Position numbers and translations under genes: made by a program
In this document: positions 15,687-22,918 of the stretch, one piece after another
Layout: each line of letters starts with the position of its first letter
Position numbering within the stretch: position 1 is the first letter of the stretch
Assembly: GCA_947486575.1 (NCBI GenBank)
Contig: CANKUB010000031.1
Location: 1 to 40,768, forward strand
Direction of reading: 5' to 3'
Length of the DNA stretch: 40,768 nt
From: Betaproteobacteria bacterium
Lineage (GTDB): Bacteria > Pseudomonadota > Gammaproteobacteria > Burkholderiales > SG8-41
Notes under the pieces: generated by a model
What the model saw: only the letters and a program-made list of their open reading frames with translations
What the model was told of the DNA's origin: nothing
Databases searched by the model: none

Positions 15687-16685
15687 TTGTATAAAAACAA
15701 ATGCTTACAGTCGCAGCGCTGTTTGCTGATGGCCGTTGTTACTGCCGCCAGCAGTGCGGGCGTAGCGCATGCTCAGACTGCATCGCCCTACCCCTCCAAG
15801 CCGCTGCGTTTTGTCATCGCGTTTCCGCCCGGTGGCCCTAGCGACATACTCACGCGTTTGCTGGGCAGCAAACTTGCCGAGAGTTTTGGTCAGCCCATTG
15901 TGTTCGACAACCGGCCCGGTGCGGGCGGCAACATCGCCGGTGAGATCACCGCGAAATCGCCGGCTGACGGCTACACTTTGTTGATGGGCAACAACAGTAT
16001 ATTGGCCACCAATGCTGCGCTCTACAAGAACATGGGCTTCGATCCGGTGAAAGAGCTTGCACCGGTGACGCTGGTAGCGTCGCAGCCCAACATATTGGTG
16101 GTAAATCCTGTGGTGACGGCAAAAACCGTGAAAGAATTTATTGCGTACGCTAAAGCGCATTCGGGGAAGTTGAATTACGCCTCATCGGGCAGCGGCGCTG
16201 CGGCACATCTGGCGGGCGAATTGTTCAAAAGCATGACCGGTGTGCGCATGACGCACGTACCGTACAAAGGCGGCGGCCCGGCATTGATCGACGTGCTGGC
16301 GGGGCAATGCCAATTGATGTTTGCCACTGCGCTGGCGGTGCAGCCGTATTTGCAGTCGCAACGTTTACGGCCGCTGGCGGTGACCACTGCCAAGCGCATG
16401 CCTTCACAGCCGGATTTGCCAACAGTCGCCGAAGCAGGTGTGCCGGGTTTTGAAGCGACGACGTGGCACGGTGTGGTTGTGCCCACCGGCACGCCGCCAG
16501 CGGTAATCGCCAAACTGCACGCTGAAATCAGCAAGGTGTTGCAGATGCCGGATGTGAGTTCGCGCCTGGCGGCACAGGGCGCAGAAATTATCGGCGGTGC
16601 GCCGCCAATGTTTGCGACCTATATTCAAAGTGAAATTCCAAAATGGACTAAAGTAATCAAAGACTCAGGGGCAAGGGCAGATTGA
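15687..16685 (+). CDS. Bug/TctC-family periplasmic solute-binding protein (Bug5), TTG start
   Basis: 332 residues from the TTG at 15687, preceded by AAGGAAA; the next ATG (15729) would remove the basic part of the signal peptide. The signal segment is LLMAVVTAASSAGVAHAQ, cleaved near residue 30. Family motifs: YPSKPLRFVIAFPPGGPSD, VFDNRPGAGGNIAGEI, SPADGYTLLMGN, HVPYKGGGPALIDVL and VPGFEATTWHGVVVPTGTP. It heads a four-gene plus-strand operon with two ModA-like proteins and a DenD-like dehydrogenase; only 1 bp separates it from the next gene. The start region is itself a copy of the ACAAATA motif. Confidence 0.9.
   Translation: MYKNKCLQSQRCLLMAVVTAASSAGVAHAQTASPYPSKPLRFVIAFPPGGPSDILTRLLGSKLAESFGQPIVFDNRPGAGGNIAGEITAKSPADGYTLLMGNNSILATNAALYKNMGFDPVKELAPVTLVASQPNILVVNPVVTAKTVKEFIAYAKAHSGKLNYASSGSGAAAHLAGELFKSMTGVRMTHVPYKGGGPALIDVLAGQCQLMFATALAVQPYLQSQRLRPLAVTTAKRMPSQPDLPTVAEAGVPGFEATTWHGVVVPTGTPPAVIAKLHAEISKVLQMPDVSSRLAAQGAEIIGGAPPMFATYIQSEIPKWTKVIKDSGARAD
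15694..15708 (+). repeat. ACAAATA motif copy 7
   Basis: AAAACAAATGCTTAC, one difference from the consensus, forming codons 3 to 7 of Bug5. The TTGT/ACAA dyad seen at Bug4 is kept. Confidence 0.6.
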
Positions 16686-16686
16686 A

Positions 16687-17373
16687 ATGACAACACTGAA
16701 AGTATTGGGTGCAGGGCCGGTTAAACGGGGCGTGACGCTGGTGGCAGCGGAGTTTGAAAAACGCACCGGCCACAAAGTCACAGTTGAGTTCGCCGGTGCG
16801 CCCGGCGTGAAAGACCGCATTCTAGGCGGCGAGGTGGTGGATATCGCGGTAGTGCCGCGCGCCACCATGAACGATTTTGAGAAGGCGGGAAAAACCATCG
16901 CTACTGCAAGCGGCTTGCTGGGCCGTTCGCGCATCGGCATGGTGATCAGGCAGGGTGCGGCGGCACCTGATATGTCCTCGGTCGAGGCATTTAAACAGGC
17001 GATGCTGAATGCCGATGAGATTGTTTGCAACGTCGCCAACAGCGGCAACTATGTGGCGGAATTGGTGGGCAAAATGGGCGTGGGTACCAACAAATTGGTC
17101 AAGCTGGGTGATACCGTGAAGGTGCTGGATCATGTAGCGGCGTCAGCCAGAAATGCATTCGGTGTAGGGCAGCTTGCCGAGATCAGCGAGCTTGCTGATA
17201 AGGGTGTTGCCATTGTGCTGGCCGCGCCATTGCCCGATGCGATACAAAACGAAACCTCCTATGAGGCCGCAGTTGCCACAGCGAGTAATGCTAAGGACGC
17301 AGCGACGGAATTTGTGCGCGCGCTGACGTCCGATGCAGGGCGCAAGTTGCTGGCTACAACCGGCATCGACTGA
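16687..17373 (+). CDS. ModA-like type 2 binding-fold protein without signal peptide (first of pair)
   Basis: 228 residues beginning MTTLKVLGAGPVKRGVTLVA; there is no signal peptide, so it should stay in the cytoplasm. The sequence resembles the molybdate-binding ModA / extracellular solute-binding group: EFEKRTGHKVTVEFAG, DRILGGEVVDIAVVP, LLGRSRIGMVIRQGAAAPD, GVGQLAEISELADKGVAIVLA and a terminal ALTSDAGRKLLATTGID. Real ModA is exported and partnered with ModB/ModC, which are absent here. It lies 1 bp after Bug5 and 14 bp before its own paralogue, so the three are co-translated. Its role is unknown; an intracellular ligand sensor or an enzyme built on a binding fold are options. Confidence 0.82.
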   Translation: MTTLKVLGAGPVKRGVTLVAAEFEKRTGHKVTVEFAGAPGVKDRILGGEVVDIAVVPRATMNDFEKAGKTIATASGLLGRSRIGMVIRQGAAAPDMSSVEAFKQAMLNADEIVCNVANSGNYVAELVGKMGVGTNKLVKLGDTVKVLDHVAASARNAFGVGQLAEISELADKGVAIVLAAPLPDAIQNETSYEAAVATASNAKDAATEFVRALTSDAGRKLLATTGID

Positions 17374-17387
17374 AACAGGAATTTGTG

Positions 17388-18080
17388 ATGTCACTCAAGG
17401 TACTGTCGGCGGGGGCGGTAAAAGGCGGCGTGTCGCAAATTGCCGCAGCGTATGCAGCGGCAGCGGACTGCAAAGTCGATGTTGAATTTACGCAGGTGCC
17501 GAAGATGCGCAAGCGCATCGCCGATGGTGAAATCACGGATGTGCTGGTGGCAACCACGGGGGCCATGGATGAGTTTGCCGCCAGCGGAAAAATTGTTCCC
17601 GCGACCCGTGCGCTGCTCGGCCGCTCGCGCGTAGGCGTGGTGGTGCATAAGGACGCGCCTGCGCCGGATGTATCCGATACCGATGCATTCAAGCACGCGT
17701 TGCTAGCTGCCAGCGCCGTGGTTTACAACGATGCTTCGAGCGGCGTTTATATCGCCGCGCTACTCGAAAAGCTGGGCGTCACGGCGCAACTTGGCGACAG
17801 AATAACGGTGGTCAATAGCGGCTCTGCGATCATGAGCACGGTTGCCGATCGCGGGCTGGGCGCTATGGGCATGGGGCAGATTTCCGAGATCATGGTGATG
17901 ATTAATAAGGGCTGCGCGGTCAAGCTGGTGGCGCCAATGCCGGATGCCATACAGAATGTCACGACGTATTACGCTGCGGTGGCTGTGGCTAGTGCAACAC
18001 AGGATGCGGCGGCAGCGCTGGTGCGTGAGTTAACCTCGGACGCTGCAAAGAAACTTTTCGCGGCGACCGGTATCGATTGA
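17388..18080 (+). CDS. ModA-like type 2 binding-fold protein without signal peptide (second of pair)
   Basis: 230 residues from the ATG at 17388; a GTG one codon earlier is nearer the AGGA site and less likely. It is a diverged tandem copy of the preceding gene: both share the LLGRSR, APD, G-GQ-SE and PDAIQN-T-Y blocks and the C-terminal LTSDA-KL-A-TGID. Identity is roughly 45 percent by eye. Again there is no signal peptide and no ABC transporter partner. Keeping two diverged copies suggests they form a heterodimer or bind different ligands. Third gene of the Bug5 operon, 14 bp ahead of the dehydrogenase gene. Confidence 0.82.
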   Translation: MSLKVLSAGAVKGGVSQIAAAYAAAADCKVDVEFTQVPKMRKRIADGEITDVLVATTGAMDEFAASGKIVPATRALLGRSRVGVVVHKDAPAPDVSDTDAFKHALLAASAVVYNDASSGVYIAALLEKLGVTAQLGDRITVVNSGSAIMSTVADRGLGAMGMGQISEIMVMINKGCAVKLVAPMPDAIQNVTTYYAAVAVASATQDAAAALVRELTSDAAKKLFAATGID

Positions 18081-18094
18081 AGGCGCGCTGATTG

Positions 18095-19060
18095 ATGAAA
18101 ATTCTGATCACAGGCGGCGCTGGGTTTCTCGGTCAGCGTCTCGCGCACGCATTGCTAAAAAATGTACAAAAACAACCACTTACAGAATTAGTGCTGGCAG
18201 ATATTGCGCCCTTGCGCGATGCTGCATTGGTGGCTGACCGGCGCGTACGTAGTGTCACCGGCGATCTTGCACAACAACTCACGGATGGCTTGTTACATGG
18301 CGTCGATGGCGTGTTTCATCTCGCGGCGGCGGTCAGCGGCGAGTGCGAAGCCGATATTGATGTGGGTTTACGCACGAACCTCGATTCCACGCGCGTATTG
18401 CTGGATACGTGCCGCACATTGTCGAAGCCACCACGCCTGGTGTTCTCCAGTTCGCTGGCGGTTTTCGGCGGCACCATGCCGACGGTGATCGCCGACTACA
18501 CCTTGCCGCAGCCGCAAAATTCATACGGCACGCAAAAATTTATCTGCGAACAATTGATCGCTGACTACACGCGCAAAGGTTACATCGACGGACGCAACGT
18601 GCGCCTGCCAACAGTGACAGTGCGCCCCGGTAAACCCAACAAGGCTGCCTCCGGTTTCATGAGCGGCATTATCCGGGAACCGCTGGCGGGCGCGGATGCA
18701 ATTTGCCCGGTGGATCCAGCAACGGGCGTGTGGATTACTTCGCCACGTTTTGCGGTAGCGGGGTTAATCGCGGCTTACCAGACATCGCAGGAGCAATGGG
18801 GCAGCAGAACGGCGATGAATCTGCCGGGGTTGTCGGTGCGCGTGGCTGAAATTATTGAAGCGTTACGTCGCAGCGCCGGTGCAACTGTAGCTGCGCGCGT
18901 GCGGGTGGAAATCGACGAAACTATTTCCAACATCGTCGGCGGCTGGCCGTGGCGTTTTGATACTGCGAGGGCGCGCGCTTTGGGGTTGTCCGGGCCGCTA
19001 ACGATGGATGATCTAGTTGCGGAATATGTGGCCGATTATCCCGCTGCAGTGAGCACGTAA
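18095..19060 (+). CDS. NAD-dependent epimerase/dehydratase family protein, D-erythronate dehydrogenase (DenD)-like
   Basis: 321 residues from the ATG at 18095 (a TTG one codon earlier is possible). The Rossmann dinucleotide motif is ILITGGAGFLGQRLA at the N-terminus. LVFSSSLAVFGG near 116-127 carries the catalytic Ser, and SYGTQKFICEQLI near 147 the YxxxK pair of extended short-chain dehydrogenases. The overall layout (VTVRPGKPNKAASGFMSGII, ending DDLVAEYVADYP) matches DenD, which oxidises D-erythronate at C2 with NAD. The other DenD-pathway genes (OtnK DUF1537 kinase, OtnI) are absent, so substrate remains an inference. Last gene of the Bug5 operon. A motif copy lies within codons 25-30, where it encodes QKQPL. 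Confidence 0.8.
   Translation: MKILITGGAGFLGQRLAHALLKNVQKQPLTELVLADIAPLRDAALVADRRVRSVTGDLAQQLTDGLLHGVDGVFHLAAAVSGECEADIDVGLRTNLDSTRVLLDTCRTLSKPPRLVFSSSLAVFGGTMPTVIADYTLPQPQNSYGTQKFICEQLIADYTRKGYIDGRNVRLPTVTVRPGKPNKAASGFMSGIIREPLAGADAICPVDPATGVWITSPRFAVAGLIAAYQTSQEQWGSRTAMNLPGLSVRVAEIIEALRRSAGATVAARVRVEIDETISNIVGGWPWRFDTARARALGLSGPLTMDDLVAEYVADYPAAVST
18169..18183 (+). repeat. ACAAATA motif copy 8, inside a gene
   Basis: AAAACAACCACTTAC, two differences from the consensus, inside the DenD-like gene and forming part of a variable loop after the Rossmann helix. Confidence 0.4.
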
Positions 19061-19089
19061 TCCGCAGCTTCTTGATTTATTCAAGATCG

Positions 19090-19107
19090 GGGGCTGCACC
19101 CAGCCCC
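19090..19107 (+). other. Hairpin after the Bug5 operon
   Basis: GGGGCTG-CACC-CAGCCCC, a perfect 7-bp stem 30 bp after the dehydrogenase stop. It lacks a T run, so it may mark the operon end as a processing or rho-dependent stop point rather than a simple terminator. Confidence 0.4.
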
Positions 19108-19168
19108 AGCCCGAAATCATCGCTACAATTTGAAGTTCACGTCGCCGCTACCGATGGAGAAAGAAGTT

Positions 19169-20134
19169 ATGCACCGCATTTGCAATTTTGCAGCCGTCAG
19201 CCTTCTGGTATTGTCCAGCGCCGCCTGGGAGCAGACTGCGTATCCCACCAAACCCATCCGTCTCGTACTGCCATTCCCGTCGGGCGCACTCAGCGACATC
19301 ATCGGTCGTGCGCTCGGCAACTAAATCTCTGAGCAAATGGGTGTTGCCGTGGTGGCCGATAACCGCGTGGGCGCGGGCGACAACATGGGCTTGTGCATCG
19401 TGGCAAAAGCGTTGCCCGACGGCTACACCATCGCGGTGACCACGCCAGCGATTGCATTGAGTCCGTCGCTTTATGCGAACCTGGGTCACGACGCGCAAAA
19501 GGATTTGACGCCAACAGCGCGGCTCGCCGCGATTGAAAACGTAGTGTTGGTGCATCCGGACGTGCCCGCGAAAAACCTGCGCGATTGTGTCGAACTGGCG
19601 CGTAACCAACCGGGCAAACTCACGTATGTTTCGGGCGGGCCAAGCACCACCAATCATCTGGCGAATGAACTACTCAAGTCGCTGGAAAAAATCGATATGC
19701 TGCATGTGCCTTACAAAGGCGCAACCGTCGCAGCGGTAGCGCTGATGGGCGCTGGAGTCGATGAAGTCATTGTATCGGTGGCCTCATCGCTGCCATACAT
19801 CCGCACAGGCAAAGTGCGTCCGCTTGCGGTGTTATCCCAAAAAAGAGTGGCGGCGTTGCCGGATGTGCCCACCGCGCTGGAATCTGGCGTACCCGGCTTC
19901 ACCATGTCGATCTGGTACGGCATGCTCGCGCCGGGGCGCATGCCAAAAGAGCTTGTTACACGCCTGAATCAAGAGGCAGTGAAGGCATTGGGTGCGGCCG
20001 ATCTGCGCAAGAGCTTTGCCACGCAGGGCGTAGATCCGTGGCCGGGTACACCAGCGGAATTTGATGCTTTGATTAAAAGCGAAACGGCGCGCTATGCAAA
20101 AATTATCGAGCGTGCGGGATTGAAGAAGGAATAG
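19169..20134 (+). pseudogene. Bug/TctC-family binding protein broken by one in-frame stop (Bug6)
   Basis: A full-length Bug gene in one frame from the ATG at 19169 (GGAGAAAG upstream) except for a TAA at 19322-19324, codon 52. Before it: signal peptide, then YPTKPIRLVLPFPSGALSD and IIGRALGN. After it, in the same frame: ISEQMGVAVVADNRVGAGDN, PDGYTIAV, HVPYKGATVAAV, VPGFTMSIWYGMLAPGRMP. The stop sits between ALGN and ISEQ, where relatives have an ordinary residue (for example AAA to TAA in one step). The downstream part reopens at an ATG at 19337 but would lack the signal peptide and the first ligand loop. Readthrough or a sequencing error cannot be excluded. Confidence 0.85.
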
Positions 20135-20144
20135 GTGTACGTAG

Positions 20145-20168
20145 GTCGGAACGCGCAGCGGTTCCGAC
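20145..20168. repeat. REP-like hairpin (GTAGGTCGGA type)
   Basis: GTCGGAAC (20145-20152) and GTTCCGAC (20161-20168) form a perfect 8-bp stem around GCGCAGCG, preceded by GTAG. Intergenic hairpins of the form TAGGTCGGA...TCCGACA are common REP-type elements in proteobacteria. It lies between convergent genes and may also stop transcription. It is the only copy in the window. Confidence 0.55.
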
Positions 20169-20192
20169 ACAAACGTGGCAATACCACCGCCG

Positions 20193-21410
20193 CTACACCA
20201 CACCATCTGCATGCAGCCGTGCAATCTCTTCCTGCGTAAACCCATTCTCCGCCAGTACCTCATCGGTATGCTGCCCCAATTTCGGCGGCAGTGCGTGAAT
20301 CTGCGCCGGGCTTGCTGACAACCGGTACGGCGCAGTAGGCACAGAAAATGGCGGCAAGCCTGTATCACCGGTGTTGTCGAAGCGGTGAAAAAAATGACGA
20401 TATTCCAGTTGCGGATGACGCACGCCGCGCGCGAGCGGCTGCACTTCCATCGCGGCTACGCCCGCTTTGTTGAGTATCAGCTCCCATTCCGCCGCCGTTT
20501 TCGCGGCGAGCTTGCGCTCGACAGCCTCATTCAGCGCCTGCATGTTTTTGGCGACGATGGCATCGTTGGCGAAACGCGGATCGGCGGGAATATCCTCGCC
20601 GTCAATCGCCTTCCACAACCGTTCGCGGCGGCTGGCGGCGCCCGCTGCGATGGAAAGATAACCTTCCTTGCAGCGGTAGGTGTCGCTGACGTAGCCGCCC
20701 TTGCCCGACGCGTTGCCGACCAGCGGCGGCGTTTCGTGATCGTTGATGGCGCGCTGTACTTCGCCGCCCATCATGGTAATGGCGGTTTCGAGCATGGCAA
20801 CGTCGATGGCCTGGCCCACGCCCGTGCGACTGCGCTGAAACAGCGCGGTGACGATGCCCAGTGCCGCTGCGTAGCCGGTGGCGTAATCGACCATGGTGGA
20901 GCCGGTTTTCAGCGGCCCGGATTCCGGCGTGCCGGTGATGCTCATCATGCCGCTGGTGGCTTGTATCACGCCGTCGATGGCAGGATCGCTTTTCTTGGGG
21001 CCGGTCTGGCCGTAACCGGTGACGGAACAGAAAATGATACCGGGGTTGATTTGCTTCAGATCGTCGTAACCGATACCGTAGCGCGCCATGGTACCGCCCT
21101 TCAGGTTTTCGATGACCACGTCGGCGGTTTTGGCGAGTCTGCGAAATACGGCCTGGCCAGCCGCGGTGTCGATACGCAGCGTTATCGAGCGCGCGTTCGA
21201 GTTGTAGGCCACGAAGTTGTGTCCCATCTGCGCCTGCTGAAATGGCGTGAGCGGAAAACCGGAGGTACGAGAGGTGTCGCCGTTGTCAGGATGTTCGATA
21301 CGAATCACATCCGCGCCGTGCATGGCCAGTTGATAGGCGGCGAAAGGCGCAGCGACAATGCGCGCCACGGCCAGCACTTTGATGCCTGTAAATGCCTGCT
21401 CCGAAATCAT
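20193..21410 (-). CDS. Class III CoA-transferase (CaiB/BaiF family)
   Basis: 405 residues. The N-terminal domain shows GIKVLAVARIVAAPFAAYQL, GADVIRIEHPDNGDTSR, NLKGGTMARYGIGYDDLKQI and FCSVTGYGQTGP. The catalytic Asp of the family lies in DPAIDGVIQATSG (about residue 146), where it forms the acyl anhydride. These enzymes move CoA between carboxylic acids, activating a substrate without ATP. GGAGA lies 6 nt before the ATG. It is the downstream gene of a minus-strand run (MFS, small acidic ORF, Bug7, CoA-transferase), 137 bp after Bug7. A carboxylate captured by Bug7 may be its substrate. A 422-codon open frame on the opposite strand is a shadow. Confidence 0.93.
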   Translation of the reverse strand: MISEQAFTGIKVLAVARIVAAPFAAYQLAMHGADVIRIEHPDNGDTSRTSGFPLTPFQQAQMGHNFVAYNSNARSITLRIDTAAGQAVFRRLAKTADVVIENLKGGTMARYGIGYDDLKQINPGIIFCSVTGYGQTGPKKSDPAIDGVIQATSGMMSITGTPESGPLKTGSTMVDYATGYAAALGIVTALFQRSRTGVGQAIDVAMLETAITMMGGEVQRAINDHETPPLVGNASGKGGYVSDTYRCKEGYLSIAAGAASRRERLWKAIDGEDIPADPRFANDAIVAKNMQALNEAVERKLAAKTAAEWELILNKAGVAAMEVQPLARGVRHPQLEYRHFFHRFDNTGDTGLPPFSVPTAPYRLSASPAQIHALPPKLGQHTDEVLAENGFTQEEIARLHADGVV

Positions 21411-21547
21411 GTTGTCTCCAGGGTGTGCGGCGATATTCTTGTTTCAATGTTGCGCCGGATGAAACGCAATCATAAGCCGGGTGCGCTCAATTTTCCAATC
21501 CGCAGTCACATTCGCAGCCACGTTATTAGTCCGGCGCTCCCGGGCAT

Positions 21548-22540
21548 TTACTTCGCCCGCAGCCCGGTATCGCGAACCAGTCTGGCCATCGCTTCAATTT
21601 GCGAGCGCAGAATTTTTTGGTATTCGTCAGCCCCGCCGGGCGCGGCAACGTAGCCGAAGCTGTTCATGCGTTCCTTCATTTCCGGCAGCTCAAGTATGCG
21701 TAACACCTCCTTGCTGATTAGAATCACGACAGGGCGTGGCGTGCCGGCAGGCGCCATCAGCCCGTGCGAGGTTTCGGGCCGCCGGAATTCGGCGTGGCTT
21801 TCGCCCAGTGTTGGCACATCCGGCAAGACAGGCGCGCGCTGCGGGGTGATGACCGCCAGAGCCGTCAACTTGCCGTCCTTGATGAAGGGAATGGTGACAC
21901 CCAGCGTGCCCACATGGTACTGGGCACGGCCCGCCAAAGTTTCGATCATCGACTCCGGGCCACCCTTGAACGCCACCTGTGCGGCCTTGATGCCGGCAGC
22001 AAGATTGAATTTGGCGCCGCTCAAGTGCGCGGCGCTGCCCGCCGCACTGGTGGAAAGTATCATTTTGCCAGGCTGGGCCAAGGCAAGGGCGACGAAATCC
22101 TTTACGGATTTCACGCCCAATGCGGGCATTGCGACGAGTATGTTGGTGCTGATGCCGATATGCGCGATGCCGGTGAAATCTTTCAGTGGATCGTACGGCA
22201 GACTGGGCTGCATGGCCGTGCTGATGACAAAATTGGGCAGCGCATATAACAGCGTGTGGCCGTCCGCCGTAGCTTTGGCAACGGTGCTCGCGGCCAGTAC
22301 GCCACCAGCGCCGGGCCGATTATCCACGATCACTGCCTGGCCCCAGGTCTCACTCAATTTTTGCGCCAGCAGCCGCGCGAGGCTGTCGGGCTGGCTGCCC
22401 GCAGTGGTTGACGCCACGATGCGTATAGATTTAATGGGGAATTTTTGTTGCGCGTGGGCGCAGCCCGTGAACGCCATCCACGCGACGAACGCGATGCGTG
22501 TCACACAGCACGCGTGACACAACCACCCACAAATGCGCAT
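21548..22540 (-). CDS. Bug/TctC-family periplasmic solute-binding protein (Bug7)
   Basis: 330 residues; AAGGAGT before the ATG. The signal peptide ends FTGCAHAQ near residue 31. Family motifs: FPIKSIRIVASTTAGSQPDS, VIVDNRPGAGGVLAAS, DGHTLLYALPNF, VAFKGGPESMIETLAGR and SHGLMAPAGTP. It is a close relative of Bug9 (25782-26753): about 60 of 100 residues match in the central stretch I aligned by eye, including the unusual HTLLY-LPNFVI and VAFKGGP forms where the others have HVPYKG. The pair probably binds a related ligand. It lies between the small acidic ORF and the CoA-transferase. Confidence 0.93.
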   Translation of the reverse strand: MRICGWLCHACCVTRIAFVAWMAFTGCAHAQQKFPIKSIRIVASTTAGSQPDSLARLLAQKLSETWGQAVIVDNRPGAGGVLAASTVAKATADGHTLLYALPNFVISTAMQPSLPYDPLKDFTGIAHIGISTNILVAMPALGVKSVKDFVALALAQPGKMILSTSAAGSAAHLSGAKFNLAAGIKAAQVAFKGGPESMIETLAGRAQYHVGTLGVTIPFIKDGKLTALAVITPQRAPVLPDVPTLGESHAEFRRPETSHGLMAPAGTPRPVVILISKEVLRILELPEMKERMNSFGYVAAPGGADEYQKILRSQIEAMARLVRDTGLRAK

Positions 22541-22613
22541 CGTGACTCCTTCAGCAAAAATTCACCGAAGCAATCGTATCACCGGCAGCGCCGGTGCGCG
22601 TTTGTTATACGTG

Positions 22614-22775
22614 CTATTCAGGATCGTCCGCGAACGGATCGAACGGCTCGGTCATGGGGAGCGCGTCATCCAGTTCCCACTCTGCATCTTCAGCGGCGCG
22701 AAGGACGGCGCTGATATCGCCCGCTCGCACCAATATGTCTGAATGTTGCTGCGTCATTTGCCAATCGTCGTACAT
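22614..22775 (-). CDS. Small acidic protein, 53 residues, function unknown
   Basis: On the minus strand an ATG at 22775 follows GGGAG at ideal spacing and opens a 53-codon frame ending TAG at 22614. It begins MYDDWQMTQQHSDILVRAGD and ends MTEPFDPFADDPE. About a quarter of residues are Asp or Glu, there is no signal peptide or membrane segment, and the C-terminus is Pro/Asp-rich. I do not recognise a family. It lies in the 374-bp space between the MFS gene and Bug7, same strand. An ATG two codons earlier overlaps the ribosome-binding site. The opposite-strand frames here are Ser/Cys-rich and unlike proteins. Confidence 0.5.
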   Translation of the reverse strand: MYDDWQMTQQHSDILVRAGDISAVLRAAEDAEWELDDALPMTEPFDPFADDPE

Positions 22776-22854
22776 GGTCATCTCCCGTTAAGTTGGTTCA
22801 GTTGACGGGAAAAGTTTAGGCAACGATTTTCGCGCGTAAGCGTTGATCAGCGAT

Positions 22855-22873
22855 GGAATTACGTTGTAATTCC
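22855..22873. promoter_or_regulatory. Perfect dyad GGAATTAC-3-GTAATTCC
   Basis: Two perfect 8-bp arms around GTT, 80 bp upstream of the 53-residue ORF start and 41 bp beyond the MFS stop. AT-rich arms and the short spacer look like a protein-binding operator rather than a terminator. No regulator gene is nearby. Confidence 0.5.
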
Positions 22874-22903
22874 CCGTATCAATGATCTACAAATTATTTA
22901 ATT

Positions 22904-22918
22904 AAAACACTAACTTAC
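22904..22918 (+). repeat. ACAAATA motif copy 9 (weak)
   Basis: AAAACACTAACTTAC, three differences from the consensus; its CTTAC end overlaps the MFS stop codon on the other strand. Confidence 0.35.

Noticed and set aside
20385-21653. A 422-codon open frame on the plus strand, longer than the gene it overlaps
   Set aside because: It is antisense to the class III CoA-transferase, which has a full domain, a catalytic Asp and a good ribosome-binding site. The antisense product is Arg/His/Gly-rich with no family motif.
22594-22791. Ser/Cys-rich plus-strand frame opposite the small acidic ORF
   Set aside because: Composition unlike a protein and no ribosome-binding site; the minus-strand frame has both.
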